64,000 nucleotides of DNA. It comes from Sinanaerobacter chloroacetimidivorans (lineage in GTDB: Bacteria; Bacillota; Clostridia; Peptostreptococcales; Anaerovoracaceae). The stretch spans positions 1-64,000 of the forward strand of contig NZ_JAGSND010000004.1 of NCBI RefSeq assembly GCF_018128545.1, in the 5' to 3' direction. Both the position numbers and the translations under genes were made by a program. Shown here in pieces: positions 33,848 through 44,347 of this stretch. The notes below the pieces were generated by a model. It had not been told where the DNA came from. It worked only from the letters and a program-made list of their open reading frames with translations, and ran no database searches. The first letter of the stretch is position 1, and the number at the start of each line of letters is the position of its first letter.

Positions 33848-36571
33848 TCAAACTGCAGCAGCAGCTTCTGCTACGGCATCTTCAATTCTGCCGTAGTACA
33901 TCATAGAATGGATGCCCTTTTCAGTAAGCTTTTTCCTTGGTGCTTCACCGATTCTCATAGCGATGACGCAGCTGCAGTCCTGTATTGTTTCAAAAATTTG
34001 TCCGATCAGGCCTTCTTTATTTGCTTCGCTATTACCGCCGCATTCCGCAGGACCATTGCAGTATTTTAACACACTGCGGCGTTCTACAAACTTCGTTGCT
34101 CCGCTTTTATACGCATAGATGTAAAAGTCGGACACATGGCCGAAATGTTGGTCCACAAGGATGCCTCCCTTTGAGGCAACGGCAAAGAGCAATGGCTTTT
34201 CTGGTGAGATGGACTCAGAGGCAGTCACTGAGGTGGTGGACTCAGAGGCGGACTCTAAGGCAGAATCAGACAGATAGTCCTTATCAAATCGATAGGACTC
34301 GTCATTCTCCAGGGTACCTGCAGCATCAGCTCTGCACTGCTTGCAATGATACATTTGGGGCAACAGCAATCCGCATTTCTGACGCATTTCCGTGATCTCG
34401 AGGTAACTTGTCAGCGGCATATGTTCAAATGCACTGCCTTTTACCGGAATCATCTGCATGATATTGCTGATTGCACAGCCTAATTCTTTTACTTTTTTTA
34501 CGACTTCCGGAATATGCATATCATTGATACCCTTCAGCATGACAATATTTACTTTGCAGATGATGCCCTGATCCTGAAGCATTTTTAATCCTGTAAGCTG
34601 ATTGCCAAGTAAGATGCCGGCAGCGGTCTCTCCGGTATAAGTCACTCCCATATAATTTACCTTTGCGTATATTTTACTTCCGATTTTGGGATCCACGGCA
34701 TTGATGGTGATTGTTACATGGGACACTCCAAGCGCCGCCAGCTCATGGACGCAGAGCGGGAGCATCAACCCGTTTGTAGACAAGCAAAAAGTCACCTCCG
34801 GGTCTTCCTGCCGTATCATACTCAAGGTTTTTTTTGTGTTTTCAAACTCTGCAAGAGAGTCACCGGGGCCCGCGATTCCCACTACCTTTAGATTTGGCAT
34901 TTCGGCCTTTACCGCGAAATATTTCTCCAGTGCTTCTTCAGGAGTCAATACCTTTGTGGTGACTCCCGGCCGGCTCTCGTTAGGACAGTCATATTTTCGA
35001 AGGCAGTAGTTGCATTGGATATTGCATTTTTTTGCTACCGGTAAATGAATCCTGGCGTATTGACCGGCACAGCCGCTGAAACAGGGATGTGTTTTTGTTT
35101 TTTCCGCAATCAAACCCTCATATTCTTTGGGTATGTCTGCTCTATTGGAAGTCAAGGTATTTCCGTTTCCGGTATTGTCAGCTCCCGCTTTTTCTCTTCC
35201 ATTTTCTGCAAAGTATTTCTGATACAGCTCGCCTCGAAAACCTCGTTCTTTTTCTGCTAGCATAGCGTTGGTGATACGGTCAAGCAGGGTAACGGAGCCC
35301 TCGTAGCCCAGCGTCCGTACCCGCTGTCCGCCTACATGGTCATGAATGGGAAAGGCACTTCGGATTAAAGGGATGCCAAGCTTTTCTTCAATTCTTCTTC
35401 CGTCTGAACTTCCGATCATAAAATTCGCTTTGAATTTCACCGTGTACTCTTCGATATGGTCGAAATCGCAGCTATCCGAAATGATGAAATCTTTTAGAAA
35501 GAATCGGTCAGAGACCTGACGGATCTGCTCGGAAAGCAGACCTTCAAGTGAGTCGCATTTTGCCCCGGTTGCGGTAACTACGGGAATAATGCCATTTTCG
35601 AGACATAACCGTGCAACGCTGTAAACAAAGTCGGGTTCGCCGAAAATCACCGCTTTTCCTTCGGCATTATATTTATGGGAATCAACCATGGCATCCAGGT
35701 ATCTTCCTCTTTCTTTCTGTATCTTATCCGGCAGATCCTCCAGGCCACCCTTTAGTATAGTGATGAATGAGTCCGTATCCCGAAGGCCGACGGGCATGCT
35801 GCAGCGCAGGTAAGGGACACCGTAACGCTCATACAGATATCTCGCCGGAGAGTATTCTTCGCTGACCAATGTTGAAAGCTCAATGCTCAAACGAGAACCT
35901 GCCATTTTTGCAATATCCGCAAGAGCGGTTCCCCCTCCGGGAAGCCGATCATAGGTATCCTGATAAATCCCATCCAGATTTTCCGATAAATCTGGGAGCA
36001 GGATATAATCAATCTCCAGTTCATTTAATAGCTGCTTTAAATACCGGGTATCCGCAGGACTGAGCATCCCGGTGATGATATTGATCTTATCATGTTTTTC
36101 GCCATCCATCTCCGTATGCTTTAGGATGGATTTCAATGCTGCAAAGAATCCTTCATATTGGGTTCCTGAATAGCCTGAGGAGGATACCGGTATGATTTTT
36201 ACATTGTATTCAGGATGGCTGATGTGGAAATCACGGATGATTCTGGGGATATCCTCACCGATGGTTTCCGCAAGGCAGGTGGTCGCTACGCCGATGACTT
36301 CTGGATGATAAAGTGAAATCAGATTTTCCAGGCCTTTTATCAGATTTTTTTCTCCGCCGAAAACCGTCCCCTCCTCGGTCAATGAGGAAGAGGCGATATC
36401 TACAGGTTCGTTGTAATGAGTTGCCATATGGCGCCGAATGTAGGTACTGCAGCCCTGGGATCCGTGGAGCAAAGTCATGCAGCCTTTAATTCCGCAAAAA
36501 GCACTGACGCTTCCCATTGGCATACACATTTTACATGGATTTACATTTAAATTGACCAGATTCATACTCAT
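33848..36571 (-). CDS. nifB: NifN-NifB fusion protein for FeMo-cofactor assembly
   Basis: A 907-residue fusion. Residues about 1-455 are NifN (LNVNPCKMCMPMGS, then HGSQGCSTYIRRH, then TTCLAETIGEDI), the scaffold subunit paired with NifE. From about 475 it is NifB, a radical-SAM enzyme with C516, C520 and C523 (KKCNIQCNYC) that makes NifB-co from Fe-S clusters and SAM. After a Ser/Glu/Thr-rich linker (about 765-790) comes a NifX-like domain (about 790-907) with DQHFGH. The same N-B fusion is known in C. pasteurianum. Its start overlaps the nifE stop (ATGA). Confidence 0.94.
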   Translation of the reverse strand: MSMNLVNLNVNPCKMCMPMGSVSAFCGIKGCMTLLHGSQGCSTYIRRHMATHYNEPVDIASSSLTEEGTVFGGEKNLIKGLENLISLYHPEVIGVATTCLAETIGEDIPRIIRDFHISHPEYNVKIIPVSSSGYSGTQYEGFFAALKSILKHTEMDGEKHDKINIITGMLSPADTRYLKQLLNELEIDYILLPDLSENLDGIYQDTYDRLPGGGTALADIAKMAGSRLSIELSTLVSEEYSPARYLYERYGVPYLRCSMPVGLRDTDSFITILKGGLEDLPDKIQKERGRYLDAMVDSHKYNAEGKAVIFGEPDFVYSVARLCLENGIIPVVTATGAKCDSLEGLLSEQIRQVSDRFFLKDFIISDSCDFDHIEEYTVKFKANFMIGSSDGRRIEEKLGIPLIRSAFPIHDHVGGQRVRTLGYEGSVTLLDRITNAMLAEKERGFRGELYQKYFAENGREKAGADNTGNGNTLTSNRADIPKEYEGLIAEKTKTHPCFSGCAGQYARIHLPVAKKCNIQCNYCLRKYDCPNESRPGVTTKVLTPEEALEKYFAVKAEMPNLKVVGIAGPGDSLAEFENTKKTLSMIRQEDPEVTFCLSTNGLMLPLCVHELAALGVSHVTITINAVDPKIGSKIYAKVNYMGVTYTGETAAGILLGNQLTGLKMLQDQGIICKVNIVMLKGINDMHIPEVVKKVKELGCAISNIMQMIPVKGSAFEHMPLTSYLEITEMRQKCGLLLPQMYHCKQCRADAAGTLENDESYRFDKDYLSDSALESASESTTSVTASESISPEKPLLFAVASKGGILVDQHFGHVSDFYIYAYKSGATKFVERRSVLKYCNGPAECGGNSEANKEGLIGQIFETIQDCSCVIAMRIGEAPRKKLTEKGIHSMMYYGRIEDAVAEAAAAV

Positions 36572-37932
36572 AGTAAGGCCCCCTTTGCCGAAACCGGTGC
36601 TTTTAGATACTGCCAGACCGGGCTGTTCATGGATCGATTGATTTCTTCCGTAAAGTTGACCACGCCGTCATAACCCGCAAGGGCATGCTTTCTCTCATGA
36701 TTGTGGTCACAGAAGGCAATTCCAAGCTTATAAGCAAGGGGGCGTTCCTTCACGCCTCCAACGAGAATGTCAGCGCCGGTCTGCTTCATGAACATTTCCA
36801 GCTCAGCCGGATTGGCGTCATCCAGAATAATCGTATCCTTATCAACCAGGCCACTGATGACACCATAATCCTCCTGCTTTCCGGTTTGGGTTCCGACCAC
36901 TACCGTTTTTATACCCATGGCGGTAAACTGCCGTATGAGAGAAATGGCTTTAAATCCACCTCCGACGTAGATGGCAGCTTTCTTTCCCTTCAAATTATTT
37001 TGGAATTTGGACAAGTACGCTTCCAGTCTGTCTGACTCCGTCCGTGCAAAGGTTTTTGCACGATTGATGCTGCCCTGGGAGCCGATGGCCTCCGCAATAC
37101 GGATCAAAGAAGCAGAGGTATCTTCTATTCCAAAGAAGCTTACTTTTATGTAAGGAGTCCCCATTTCCTCTTCCATACGCTTTGCCAGATAGGTCATAGA
37201 CCCGGCACATTGGACAATATTTAATGCGGCTTGCGGAGCCTTGGAAATGCTGTCAAAGCTGGCGTCGCCGGTTATGGAGGAAACAACTTGAATTCCGATT
37301 TTCCTCAGATAATTTTTTATGATCCACATTTCTCCTGCAAGATTAAATTCACCCAGGATATTGACACCCTGGCGCTTTTCTCCGGATTTGTAAGGTGAAA
37401 TCAATTCCATAATAGCGTTGCAGGCCATCTTGTAGCCAAAGGATTTGTTGCCGGAAAATCCCGGGGACTTTACCGGAATCACACGAATTCCGTATTTTTT
37501 CTCTGCCGCTTTACAGACTGCCTCCACATCATCCCCTATTACACCGACGATGCAGGTCGCATATACAAAGATAACCTTTGGATTGTGATTGGCAGCCAGC
37601 TCGCCGATGGCAGCGGCGAGTTTCTTCTCACCGCCGAATACGATATCTTTTTCACTTAAATCCGTAGAAAAACTGTTTCGATACCTTTCGCTTCCGCTGG
37701 ACAAGCTGCCACGGATATCCCAGGTATAGCTTGCACAGCCGATGGGACCATGTACGATATGGAAGGCATCGGTAATGGGATTCAGGACAACTCTTGCCCC
37801 GCAGTAGACGCAAGCCCGCTGGCTCACGGCGCCGGATAGGCTCTCGCTGTCGCATTTCATGCCGGAACATCCATCTGCATTCCCATATTGAATAAATTGT
37901 TTTCTCTCTTCTAATATCTTCAACTCACTCAT
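36568..37932 (-). CDS. nifE: Nitrogenase cofactor scaffold subunit NifE
   Basis: A 454-residue paralogue of NifD that, with the NifN part of the next protein, forms the scaffold where NifB-co matures to FeMo-co. Cluster-binding cysteines are seen in RACVYCGAR, HGPIGCASYTW and YATCIVGVIGDD. GGAAGG lies before the ATG. It is 40 bases after nifK and overlaps nifN-B by 4 bases. Confidence 0.94.
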   Translation of the reverse strand: MSELKILEERKQFIQYGNADGCSGMKCDSESLSGAVSQRACVYCGARVVLNPITDAFHIVHGPIGCASYTWDIRGSLSSGSERYRNSFSTDLSEKDIVFGGEKKLAAAIGELAANHNPKVIFVYATCIVGVIGDDVEAVCKAAEKKYGIRVIPVKSPGFSGNKSFGYKMACNAIMELISPYKSGEKRQGVNILGEFNLAGEMWIIKNYLRKIGIQVVSSITGDASFDSISKAPQAALNIVQCAGSMTYLAKRMEEEMGTPYIKVSFFGIEDTSASLIRIAEAIGSQGSINRAKTFARTESDRLEAYLSKFQNNLKGKKAAIYVGGGFKAISLIRQFTAMGIKTVVVGTQTGKQEDYGVISGLVDKDTIILDDANPAELEMFMKQTGADILVGGVKERPLAYKLGIAFCDHNHERKHALAGYDGVVNFTEEINRSMNSPVWQYLKAPVSAKGALL

Positions 37933-37972
37933 AGTAAACCTTCCTTTCTATGGGGTGGCGGATCCGGATAGA

Positions 37973-39337
37973 TTACATCACCACATCCATATCTTCATCT
38001 TCACATTCTCTGTCATATTGATCCATCAGCGCATTGGTAATCATCTCTGTTAAACGGAGTCCGCCAAGGTATCCTACAATTGGAAAATAGGAATGTGCAT
38101 ATCTGTCCAGTACAGGAAATCCTGCCCGGACAAAGGGTATGTTTTCCGCTTTGGCAATCTGCTTGCCGTAGCTTGTTCCTAAAAGCAGATCTACGGGTTC
38201 ATTTTTAATCCACTGATGAAGTTCGAATAAATCTCCGGAAGCTTTTGCAACACAGCCCTCTGCTTCATATTGGGCAAAAAGCTTCTCCGCACTTTTTTCA
38301 AAACCCTCACCAGGGGTACCGGTGAGCACATACTTTGGAATCATTCCCAGCTCCAAGGCAAAACTGGTAAGCCCCAGCACCGTATCCGGGTCTCCGAAAA
38401 TGGCCACCTTTTTTCCGTAACAGTAGAAATGTGCATCCAGCATCGTATCCACCAATCGTCCGCGTTCCTCTTCCAGCTCTGCAGGCACCTCCTCCTGAGT
38501 GATTTTCTTAAGCTCCATAATAAACTGGTCCGTATTGGCGATACCGATGGGAAGCGGCAGCGCTTCATAGGGTACTTTGCATTTTCTTTTCAATATGCTT
38601 GCCGGTTCCAAAGAAGTAAACAGCCCTAATGCCAATACTTTTTTACAGTCTCCAAGTCTGACAATCTCGTCAATGGTAGTTCCGCCTTTCGGGTACATTT
38701 CGTAATTTCCTGTCATAGGAGCATCCATAACGCCGCTTTGATCGGGGAACATGATGTAGGGAACCATCATGAGGGCTGCAATCTTTTTTACTTCCCGGAT
38801 ATCCGCAGGATTCACAAAGCCCGGAAAGAGACCGATCTGATTGCCTGAACTGTCAGTGGTTTCGGATAAATAATTGATAAATCCGCACATCATATTGGAA
38901 AATCCCGTAACATGGGAGCCTACGTAGCTGGGGGTATGGGTATGCACTACTAATTTATTGCGGGGTACATCGATATCCATAATATAACTGCCCACATCAT
39001 CCCCGATGGTCTCACTGAGACAAGTGGTGTGGACTGCAATGATGTCAGGATCATAAATATCAAATACATTTTTGACACCGGTTTTCAGGTTGCTGCCTCC
39101 TCCAAATACGGAAGCCCCTTCTGTAAAGGAACTGGTGGAGGCTATGGCAGGCTCTTTAAAATGTCTGGTTAAAAAGGTTCTGTGATAAGAAACGCATCCC
39201 TGGGATCCGTGGCTATGAGGCATGCATCGGTGGACTCCCAATGCACAATAGATCGCTCCCACAGGCTGACAGGTTTTACAGGGATTGACTCTCAGTGCGG
39301 TACGTTCCTTTATTTCTTTTGGGGTTAAATTTAACAT
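37973..39337 (-). CDS. nifK: Nitrogenase molybdenum-iron protein beta chain
   Basis: A 454-residue short-form NifK lacking the N-terminal extension of the Azotobacter protein, as in Clostridium. P-cluster cysteines are visible in CKTCQPVGAIYC, HGSQGCVSYHR and TTCLSETIGDD. The start ATG lies in the last codons of nifD (7-base overlap), and GGAGGTGAAG, its ribosome site, is inside nifD, so the two subunits are made in a coupled 1:1 ratio. Confidence 0.95.
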   Translation of the reverse strand: MLNLTPKEIKERTALRVNPCKTCQPVGAIYCALGVHRCMPHSHGSQGCVSYHRTFLTRHFKEPAIASTSSFTEGASVFGGGSNLKTGVKNVFDIYDPDIIAVHTTCLSETIGDDVGSYIMDIDVPRNKLVVHTHTPSYVGSHVTGFSNMMCGFINYLSETTDSSGNQIGLFPGFVNPADIREVKKIAALMMVPYIMFPDQSGVMDAPMTGNYEMYPKGGTTIDEIVRLGDCKKVLALGLFTSLEPASILKRKCKVPYEALPLPIGIANTDQFIMELKKITQEEVPAELEEERGRLVDTMLDAHFYCYGKKVAIFGDPDTVLGLTSFALELGMIPKYVLTGTPGEGFEKSAEKLFAQYEAEGCVAKASGDLFELHQWIKNEPVDLLLGTSYGKQIAKAENIPFVRAGFPVLDRYAHSYFPIVGYLGGLRLTEMITNALMDQYDRECEDEDMDVVM

Positions 39338-40974
39338 ATGGCTTCACCTCCTGATGCTACTGCCAATCCGGATTCTTCTGCTTCTTCGGATACTTCTGCC
39401 AGGGTGGCCTGCAAAGTGGAGTGGTTCTTCCACGGAGGGACCACAAATTTCCAAACCGGTGTATATATGCCCATGGTAATATCTCTGGCAAAATTGATGG
39501 CTCCGTTGAAGCCGGAATAAGGTCCGCTGTAATCATAGGAATGCAGTTGTCTGGAGAGAACGTTAGCTTTCTGCAGAACATATTTATCCTTGATACCGGA
39601 TAAAAAAATGTCCGGCTTCAGCAAGCGAAGGAATTCTTCCGTTTCAAAATGATTCAGATCATCCACAACAATGCTGCCGCTTTTCATGTCCTGGATCAGC
39701 CCTTTGTAAGAATTCAAAGGAATCTTATCCTTCAATTCCTCATACTTTTCTTTGCTCAGAAAAGCGTGGAATTTTTCCGGGTCAGGCTCTACGGTAATGC
39801 TTTCAATATTTTTGCTGTCGGCATCCTCTTTGATAAAGGGAAGCATATCGCGTCCTTCATAATCATCTCGATGAGCAAATTCATAGCCGGCCAGCACCGT
39901 TGTAATCCCAAAGTCTGCCAATAATGCCTGGTAGTGATGGGAGCGGGATCCCCCGACATAGAGAGCAGCAGTTTTTCCTTCCAGTTTGCTTCGGAAATAG
40001 GTATGGGCTTCGGCAATTGCGGCAAGTTCATCTGCAATGACCTCCTCGGTTCTTTGCTTCAGCTCGGAATCCCCAAAATAGTCTGCCATATCTCTTAAGG
40101 TCTGAATGGTAGCCTCAATTCCGATAAAGTTCACCTTCAGCCAATGAATACCGTATTTGGTGTGCATCATTTCCGCTATGTAATTGATAGACCTGTGACA
40201 CATGACGAGATTCAGATCTGCCTGGTGGGAATTTCGCAGACTTTCCACGCTGCCGTCACCGGTCAGAACGGCAAGAACCTCATATCCGATGCGTTTCAGG
40301 ATCCGTTCGGTTTCCCAGCCGTCACCGCCGATATTGTATTCCCCGAGAATATTGACTTTATATTTTTTCGATACCGGCGCATCTCCAGTCCCGATGATGT
40401 GACGCATCACGCCGTTGTTTGCGATATGATGACCTCCGCTTTGGCTGACTCCCTTGTAGCCTTCACAGCTGAATGCTACGCAGGTAATGCCGTATTTCTT
40501 TTCCGCTTCTGCGGCAACGGCATGGATGTCATCCCCGATCAGCCCTACCGGGCAGGTTGAGCAGATCAGGATTGTTTTTGGATGGAAAAGCTCCATCGCT
40601 TCATCGATGGCTTTTCGCAGCTTTGTTTCTCCGCCGAATACGATGTCCGGCTCCTGCATATCCGTTGAGAAGCAGTATTGAATGAAATTCTCTCCGTTCT
40701 CGGTTTTTGCCTTGTTTCGCCTTGTTCCCCAGGAGTAAAAGCCGCAGCCTATAGGTCCATGGGTTAGGGTCAGGGCATCTTTTAAAGGACCGAGCACTAC
40801 GCCTTTGCATCCGGCATAGCAGCAGCCTCTGTTTGTGATGATGCCCGGAATACTTCTGGTATTTGCCGTTATGGTTCTATTTTCAGTATCGTCATCAATC
40901 TGGAGGATGTGTTCTTTTCTGTTTTTATAAACCTTGGCATTGTATTGATCCAGTACCAATTCACGTTCTCGCAT
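39331..40974 (-). CDS. nifD: Nitrogenase molybdenum-iron protein alpha chain
   Basis: A 547-residue NifD. FeMo-co ligands are C259 (LVMCHRSINYI) and H478 (LHSYDYSGP). Substrate-channel residues Q178 and H182 lie in GVSQSGGHH, equivalent to Q191 and H195 of Azotobacter, and support a Mo-type enzyme. P-cluster cysteines are in RGCCYAG, HGPIGCGFYS and STCPVGLIGDD. An insertion of about 50 residues (about 380-430) is the clostridial hallmark. ATG 40974 follows AGGAGGTGA. No anfG/vnfG gene is present. Confidence 0.96.
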   Translation of the reverse strand: MRERELVLDQYNAKVYKNRKEHILQIDDDTENRTITANTRSIPGIITNRGCCYAGCKGVVLGPLKDALTLTHGPIGCGFYSWGTRRNKAKTENGENFIQYCFSTDMQEPDIVFGGETKLRKAIDEAMELFHPKTILICSTCPVGLIGDDIHAVAAEAEKKYGITCVAFSCEGYKGVSQSGGHHIANNGVMRHIIGTGDAPVSKKYKVNILGEYNIGGDGWETERILKRIGYEVLAVLTGDGSVESLRNSHQADLNLVMCHRSINYIAEMMHTKYGIHWLKVNFIGIEATIQTLRDMADYFGDSELKQRTEEVIADELAAIAEAHTYFRSKLEGKTAALYVGGSRSHHYQALLADFGITTVLAGYEFAHRDDYEGRDMLPFIKEDADSKNIESITVEPDPEKFHAFLSKEKYEELKDKIPLNSYKGLIQDMKSGSIVVDDLNHFETEEFLRLLKPDIFLSGIKDKYVLQKANVLSRQLHSYDYSGPYSGFNGAINFARDITMGIYTPVWKFVVPPWKNHSTLQATLAEVSEEAEESGLAVASGGEAIC

Positions 40975-40991
40975 TATTTTCACCTCCTGCT

Positions 40992-41366
40992 TTAAAGAAT
41001 CGTCTCGCCGGTTCTGACTTTATAGGTTTCCAATACGGGAAGTATAAAGATTTTCCCGTCTCCGGGATTTCCCGTCTGGTTGACTTTAATCAATGTTTTT
41101 ACTACGGTATCTACCTGATCGTCTTCAACAATCATCGTGATAAACCGCTTCGGAATGAGCCTTGCCCCTTCGGTAATCGATTCCCCGATATTGGAAATCG
41201 GCAGTTCTTCTGTTTCTAAAACATATTTGAGCAGCTCAGGGTTTAACGCTTTCTTTCCTCTGCCCATGCAGGCGCGACAGACAAAGGCCGGGAATCCTGC
41301 ATTGATCAGGGCATTTTTTGTTGGGTTTACTTTGCCTACCCGGATAATTGCCATGACTTCTTTCAT
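40992..41366 (-). CDS. nifI2: NifI2, PII-like nitrogenase regulator
   Basis: A 124-residue PII-family protein of the NifI2 subgroup, with an extended T-loop region (LNPELLKYVLETEELPISNI). With NifI1 it forms a complex that binds nitrogenase and switches it off after ammonium addition; 2-oxoglutarate relieves inhibition, as shown in Methanococcus. AAGGAGGTAGC precedes the ATG. Its place between nifI1 and nifD is the standard one in anaerobes. Confidence 0.93.
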   Translation of the reverse strand: MKEVMAIIRVGKVNPTKNALINAGFPAFVCRACMGRGKKALNPELLKYVLETEELPISNIGESITEGARLIPKRFITMIVEDDQVDTVVKTLIKVNQTGNPGDGKIFILPVLETYKVRTGETIL

Positions 41367-41381
41367 TGTATGCTACCTCCT

Positions 41382-41708
41382 TCAGAGTCCCTGTCTGCCG
41401 GTACTGATGGTATAGGCTTCGATGACCGGTGCGATAAAGATTCTGCCATCGCCGTAATTCCCGTTTTCACCGGTACGGGCAACACGCATGATAATTTTAA
41501 CCACATCATCCTTATCCTCATCATTGACAACAATCAGGAGCATTTCTTTGGGAATCTCATCATATTCCACATCGCCTATGATAATACCTTTTTGCTTTCC
41601 CCGTCCAAATACATCGGTTTTCGTTACTGCGGGAAAACCTGCCGCCATTAATTCCGATAATACCTCACCGGTTTTCTGAGGTCTGATGATGGCTCTGACT
41701 AATAACAT
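41382..41708 (-). CDS. nifI1: NifI1, PII-like nitrogenase regulator
   Basis: A 108-residue PII-family protein. It has the ferredoxin-like core (MLLVRAIIRPQKTGEVLSEL) and the C-terminal nucleotide-binding GDGRIFIAPVIEAYTISTG. It lacks the uridylylatable tyrosine loop of GlnB/GlnK. It partners NifI2 in post-translational control of nitrogenase. It starts 28 bases after nifH. Confidence 0.93.
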   Translation of the reverse strand: MLLVRAIIRPQKTGEVLSELMAAGFPAVTKTDVFGRGKQKGIIIGDVEYDEIPKEMLLIVVNDEDKDDVVKIIMRVARTGENGNYGDGRIFIAPVIEAYTISTGRQGL

Positions 41709-41736
41709 GGGATCATTCTCCTTTCCATATCCGGTA

Positions 41737-42668
<932 letters not shown>

Positions 42669-42690
42669 ACAGACATATTTTTTGTTTTTT

Positions 42691-42719
42691 ATTATAGCAA
42701 GAGGATTTTATTTTGTCAA
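42691..42719 (-). promoter_or_regulatory. Consensus sigma-A promoter of the nif operon
   Basis: On the minus strand, TTGACA (42719-42714), a 17-base spacer and TATAAT (42696-42691): a perfect match in both boxes and spacing. Such a strong promoter for a tightly controlled operon makes sense only with a downstream control step, such as the leader terminator. Confidence 0.85.
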
Positions 42720-42785
42720 ACGAATTTTTTAATAATTTTGAAAATTCTAATAACGAGTGAAAGTTTTTTTAATTATCTCAGCCCC

Positions 42786-43412
42786 TTACCTGGTAAGAAT
42801 GACAAGGCAATTACCGTCCTGCAAAGACTCTACTTGCAGATTTACATTTTTTCTTGCAATGGACAGCTCCATCCAAGGCGGAATATGGCTGCATATCAAC
42901 TCTAAACCGAGGTAATCATCATCTTCTATAAACTGTTGTAAAGCTTTTTTTGAACTGATTTCAGGGAACGCTTTCTGCAGGTCTATGAGATTCAGCGAAT
43001 AATTCCCATCGCTATTAGGCGATACAGGGCTCTTCGAGATTTGTTCTCTATCCAAGTCCTTTGCACATTCTTTTTGGACGTCTGAAATCTCACACAGGAT
43101 ATCCTGGAAAAGAGCAGGGGATTCCTGGCATTCCGACTCAAAGATGTGAAACCCCATTTTATCAAAGACATGATAGGGCAGCCCTGATATTTTTCTTCCC
43201 AGGATGATCCTGCAGTCATCCAGATGTTCAATGAGGATTCGAATACTGTTGCGGACATGGGTCATGCTTGATAAGTCACCAATCTGCCAGTAAATTTCCC
43301 CGGCAGGCTGCCATCCTGCAACCGTTGCTTGATAGAAACCTATGCTGCAGCATTCCTCCAAAGAAGTAAGCTGTTTGTTTTTATTATGTATCACTGCTAT
43401 TTTGTCCGGCAT
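42786..43412 (-). CDS. AnfO-like nitrogenase accessory protein
   Basis: A 208-residue protein resembling the AnfO family, which is associated with Fe-only nitrogenase in other bacteria. Suggestive features are the start KIAVIHNKNKQLTSLEECCS, the central ECRI-type segment (here DDCRIILGRKISGLPY) and the C-terminal FIEDDDYLGLELICSHIPPW. No Fe-only structural genes are present, and it stands just upstream of a Mo-type nif operon on the same strand. AAAGGAGG precedes the ATG. The role may be in metal or cofactor handling; the family call is from memory of the motif pattern. Confidence 0.65.
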   Translation of the reverse strand: MPDKIAVIHNKNKQLTSLEECCSIGFYQATVAGWQPAGEIYWQIGDLSSMTHVRNSIRILIEHLDDCRIILGRKISGLPYHVFDKMGFHIFESECQESPALFQDILCEISDVQKECAKDLDREQISKSPVSPNSDGNYSLNLIDLQKAFPEISSKKALQQFIEDDDYLGLELICSHIPPWMELSIARKNVNLQVESLQDGNCLVILTR

Positions 43413-43489
43413 TTCTTTTACCTCCTTTCATAATACCAAGATATGTTTTGTATTGCGCTGCAAGAAACCCGAAAATTTTATATGGGGCA

Positions 43490-43519
43490 AGTATATCACA
43501 GGGGGCTAAATTTTGTCTA
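43490..43519 (-). promoter_or_regulatory. Possible promoter of the AnfO-like gene
   Basis: On the minus strand, TAGACA (43519-43514), an 18-base spacer and TATACT (43495-43490), about 78 bases before the start codon. Confidence 0.35.
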
Positions 43520-43642
43520 TCAGAATTTTCTGTCAATTGTCTTATAAGCCGGAAGCATGGTAAAATAAAAAAGCAAAAATCAGTTGGTGAAATAGAATTT
43601 ATTATAGCGGAGATGATGGAAAGAAATAATGGGAGAATCAAT

Positions 43643-44311
43643 ATGCAGTTAAAATATGATACCGTAATATTTGACTTAGACGGAACTTTATTAAACACCC
43701 TTGATGATCTGGCAGACAGCGTAAATACCGTACTGGAACAAGAGGGTTATATGACCAGAAACTTGGAAGAGATCAGAGCCTTTGTAGGGCATGGAGTAAA
43801 AAATTTAATGGAAAAATCACTTCCCGCCGAAACTTGTGAAGACGAGATTCTACGGTGCCTGTCCAGTTTTCGGGATTATTATTTAAAGAATATGCTCTGT
43901 AAAACGAGACCCTATGACGGGATCGAAGAGCTTTTGAAGAGCTTGAAAGAGAAGGGGATCAAGACAGCAGTAGTTTCCAATAAACTGGATGCGGCCACAA
44001 AGGAAATGTGCAGCTTTTTCTTTCATGGACTTATCAATGTGGCAGTTGGCGACATGGAAGGCAGAAAAAAGAAACCGGCACCCGACAGTGTTTTTGAGGT
44101 ATTAAAGCAATTAGATTCAAAAAAAGAGCATACTATTTTTGTCGGCGATTCCAATACAGATGTACAGACCGCTAAAAATGCAGGTCTGATCTGCGTTGGA
44201 GTTACCTGGGGTTTTCGATCCAAAGAGGTTCTGGAAGAGGAAGGGGCAGACTATATCATAGACAGGCCTGAGGAGTTTGCTGACCTTTTCCGAAGGCTAT
44301 CCAAGGAATAA
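43643..44311 (+). CDS. HAD-family phosphatase (phosphoglycolate phosphatase-like)
   Basis: A 222-residue HAD hydrolase with the nucleophile motif VIFDLDGTLLNT, motif II VVSNK, motif III lysine in KKPAPDSVFEV and motif IV FVGDSNTDVQTA. A helical cap (about 15-80) is typical of phosphoglycolate or pyrophosphate phosphatases. ATG 43643 starts immediately before the conserved motif and follows GGGAG. The substrate cannot be fixed. It is divergent from the AnfO-like gene. Confidence 0.87.
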   Translation: MQLKYDTVIFDLDGTLLNTLDDLADSVNTVLEQEGYMTRNLEEIRAFVGHGVKNLMEKSLPAETCEDEILRCLSSFRDYYLKNMLCKTRPYDGIEELLKSLKEKGIKTAVVSNKLDAATKEMCSFFFHGLINVAVGDMEGRKKKPAPDSVFEVLKQLDSKKEHTIFVGDSNTDVQTAKNAGLICVGVTWGFRSKEVLEEEGADYIIDRPEEFADLFRRLSKE

Positions 44312-44347
44312 AAGTTATGATATACTGATCCCAATGGAGGTGAAAAA

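Noticed and set aside
42691..42785. The leader terminator being simply the terminator of the AnfO-like gene
   Set aside because: A perfect promoter lies between that gene's stop codon and the terminator, so transcripts from it must also pass the terminator. A dual role is still possible.
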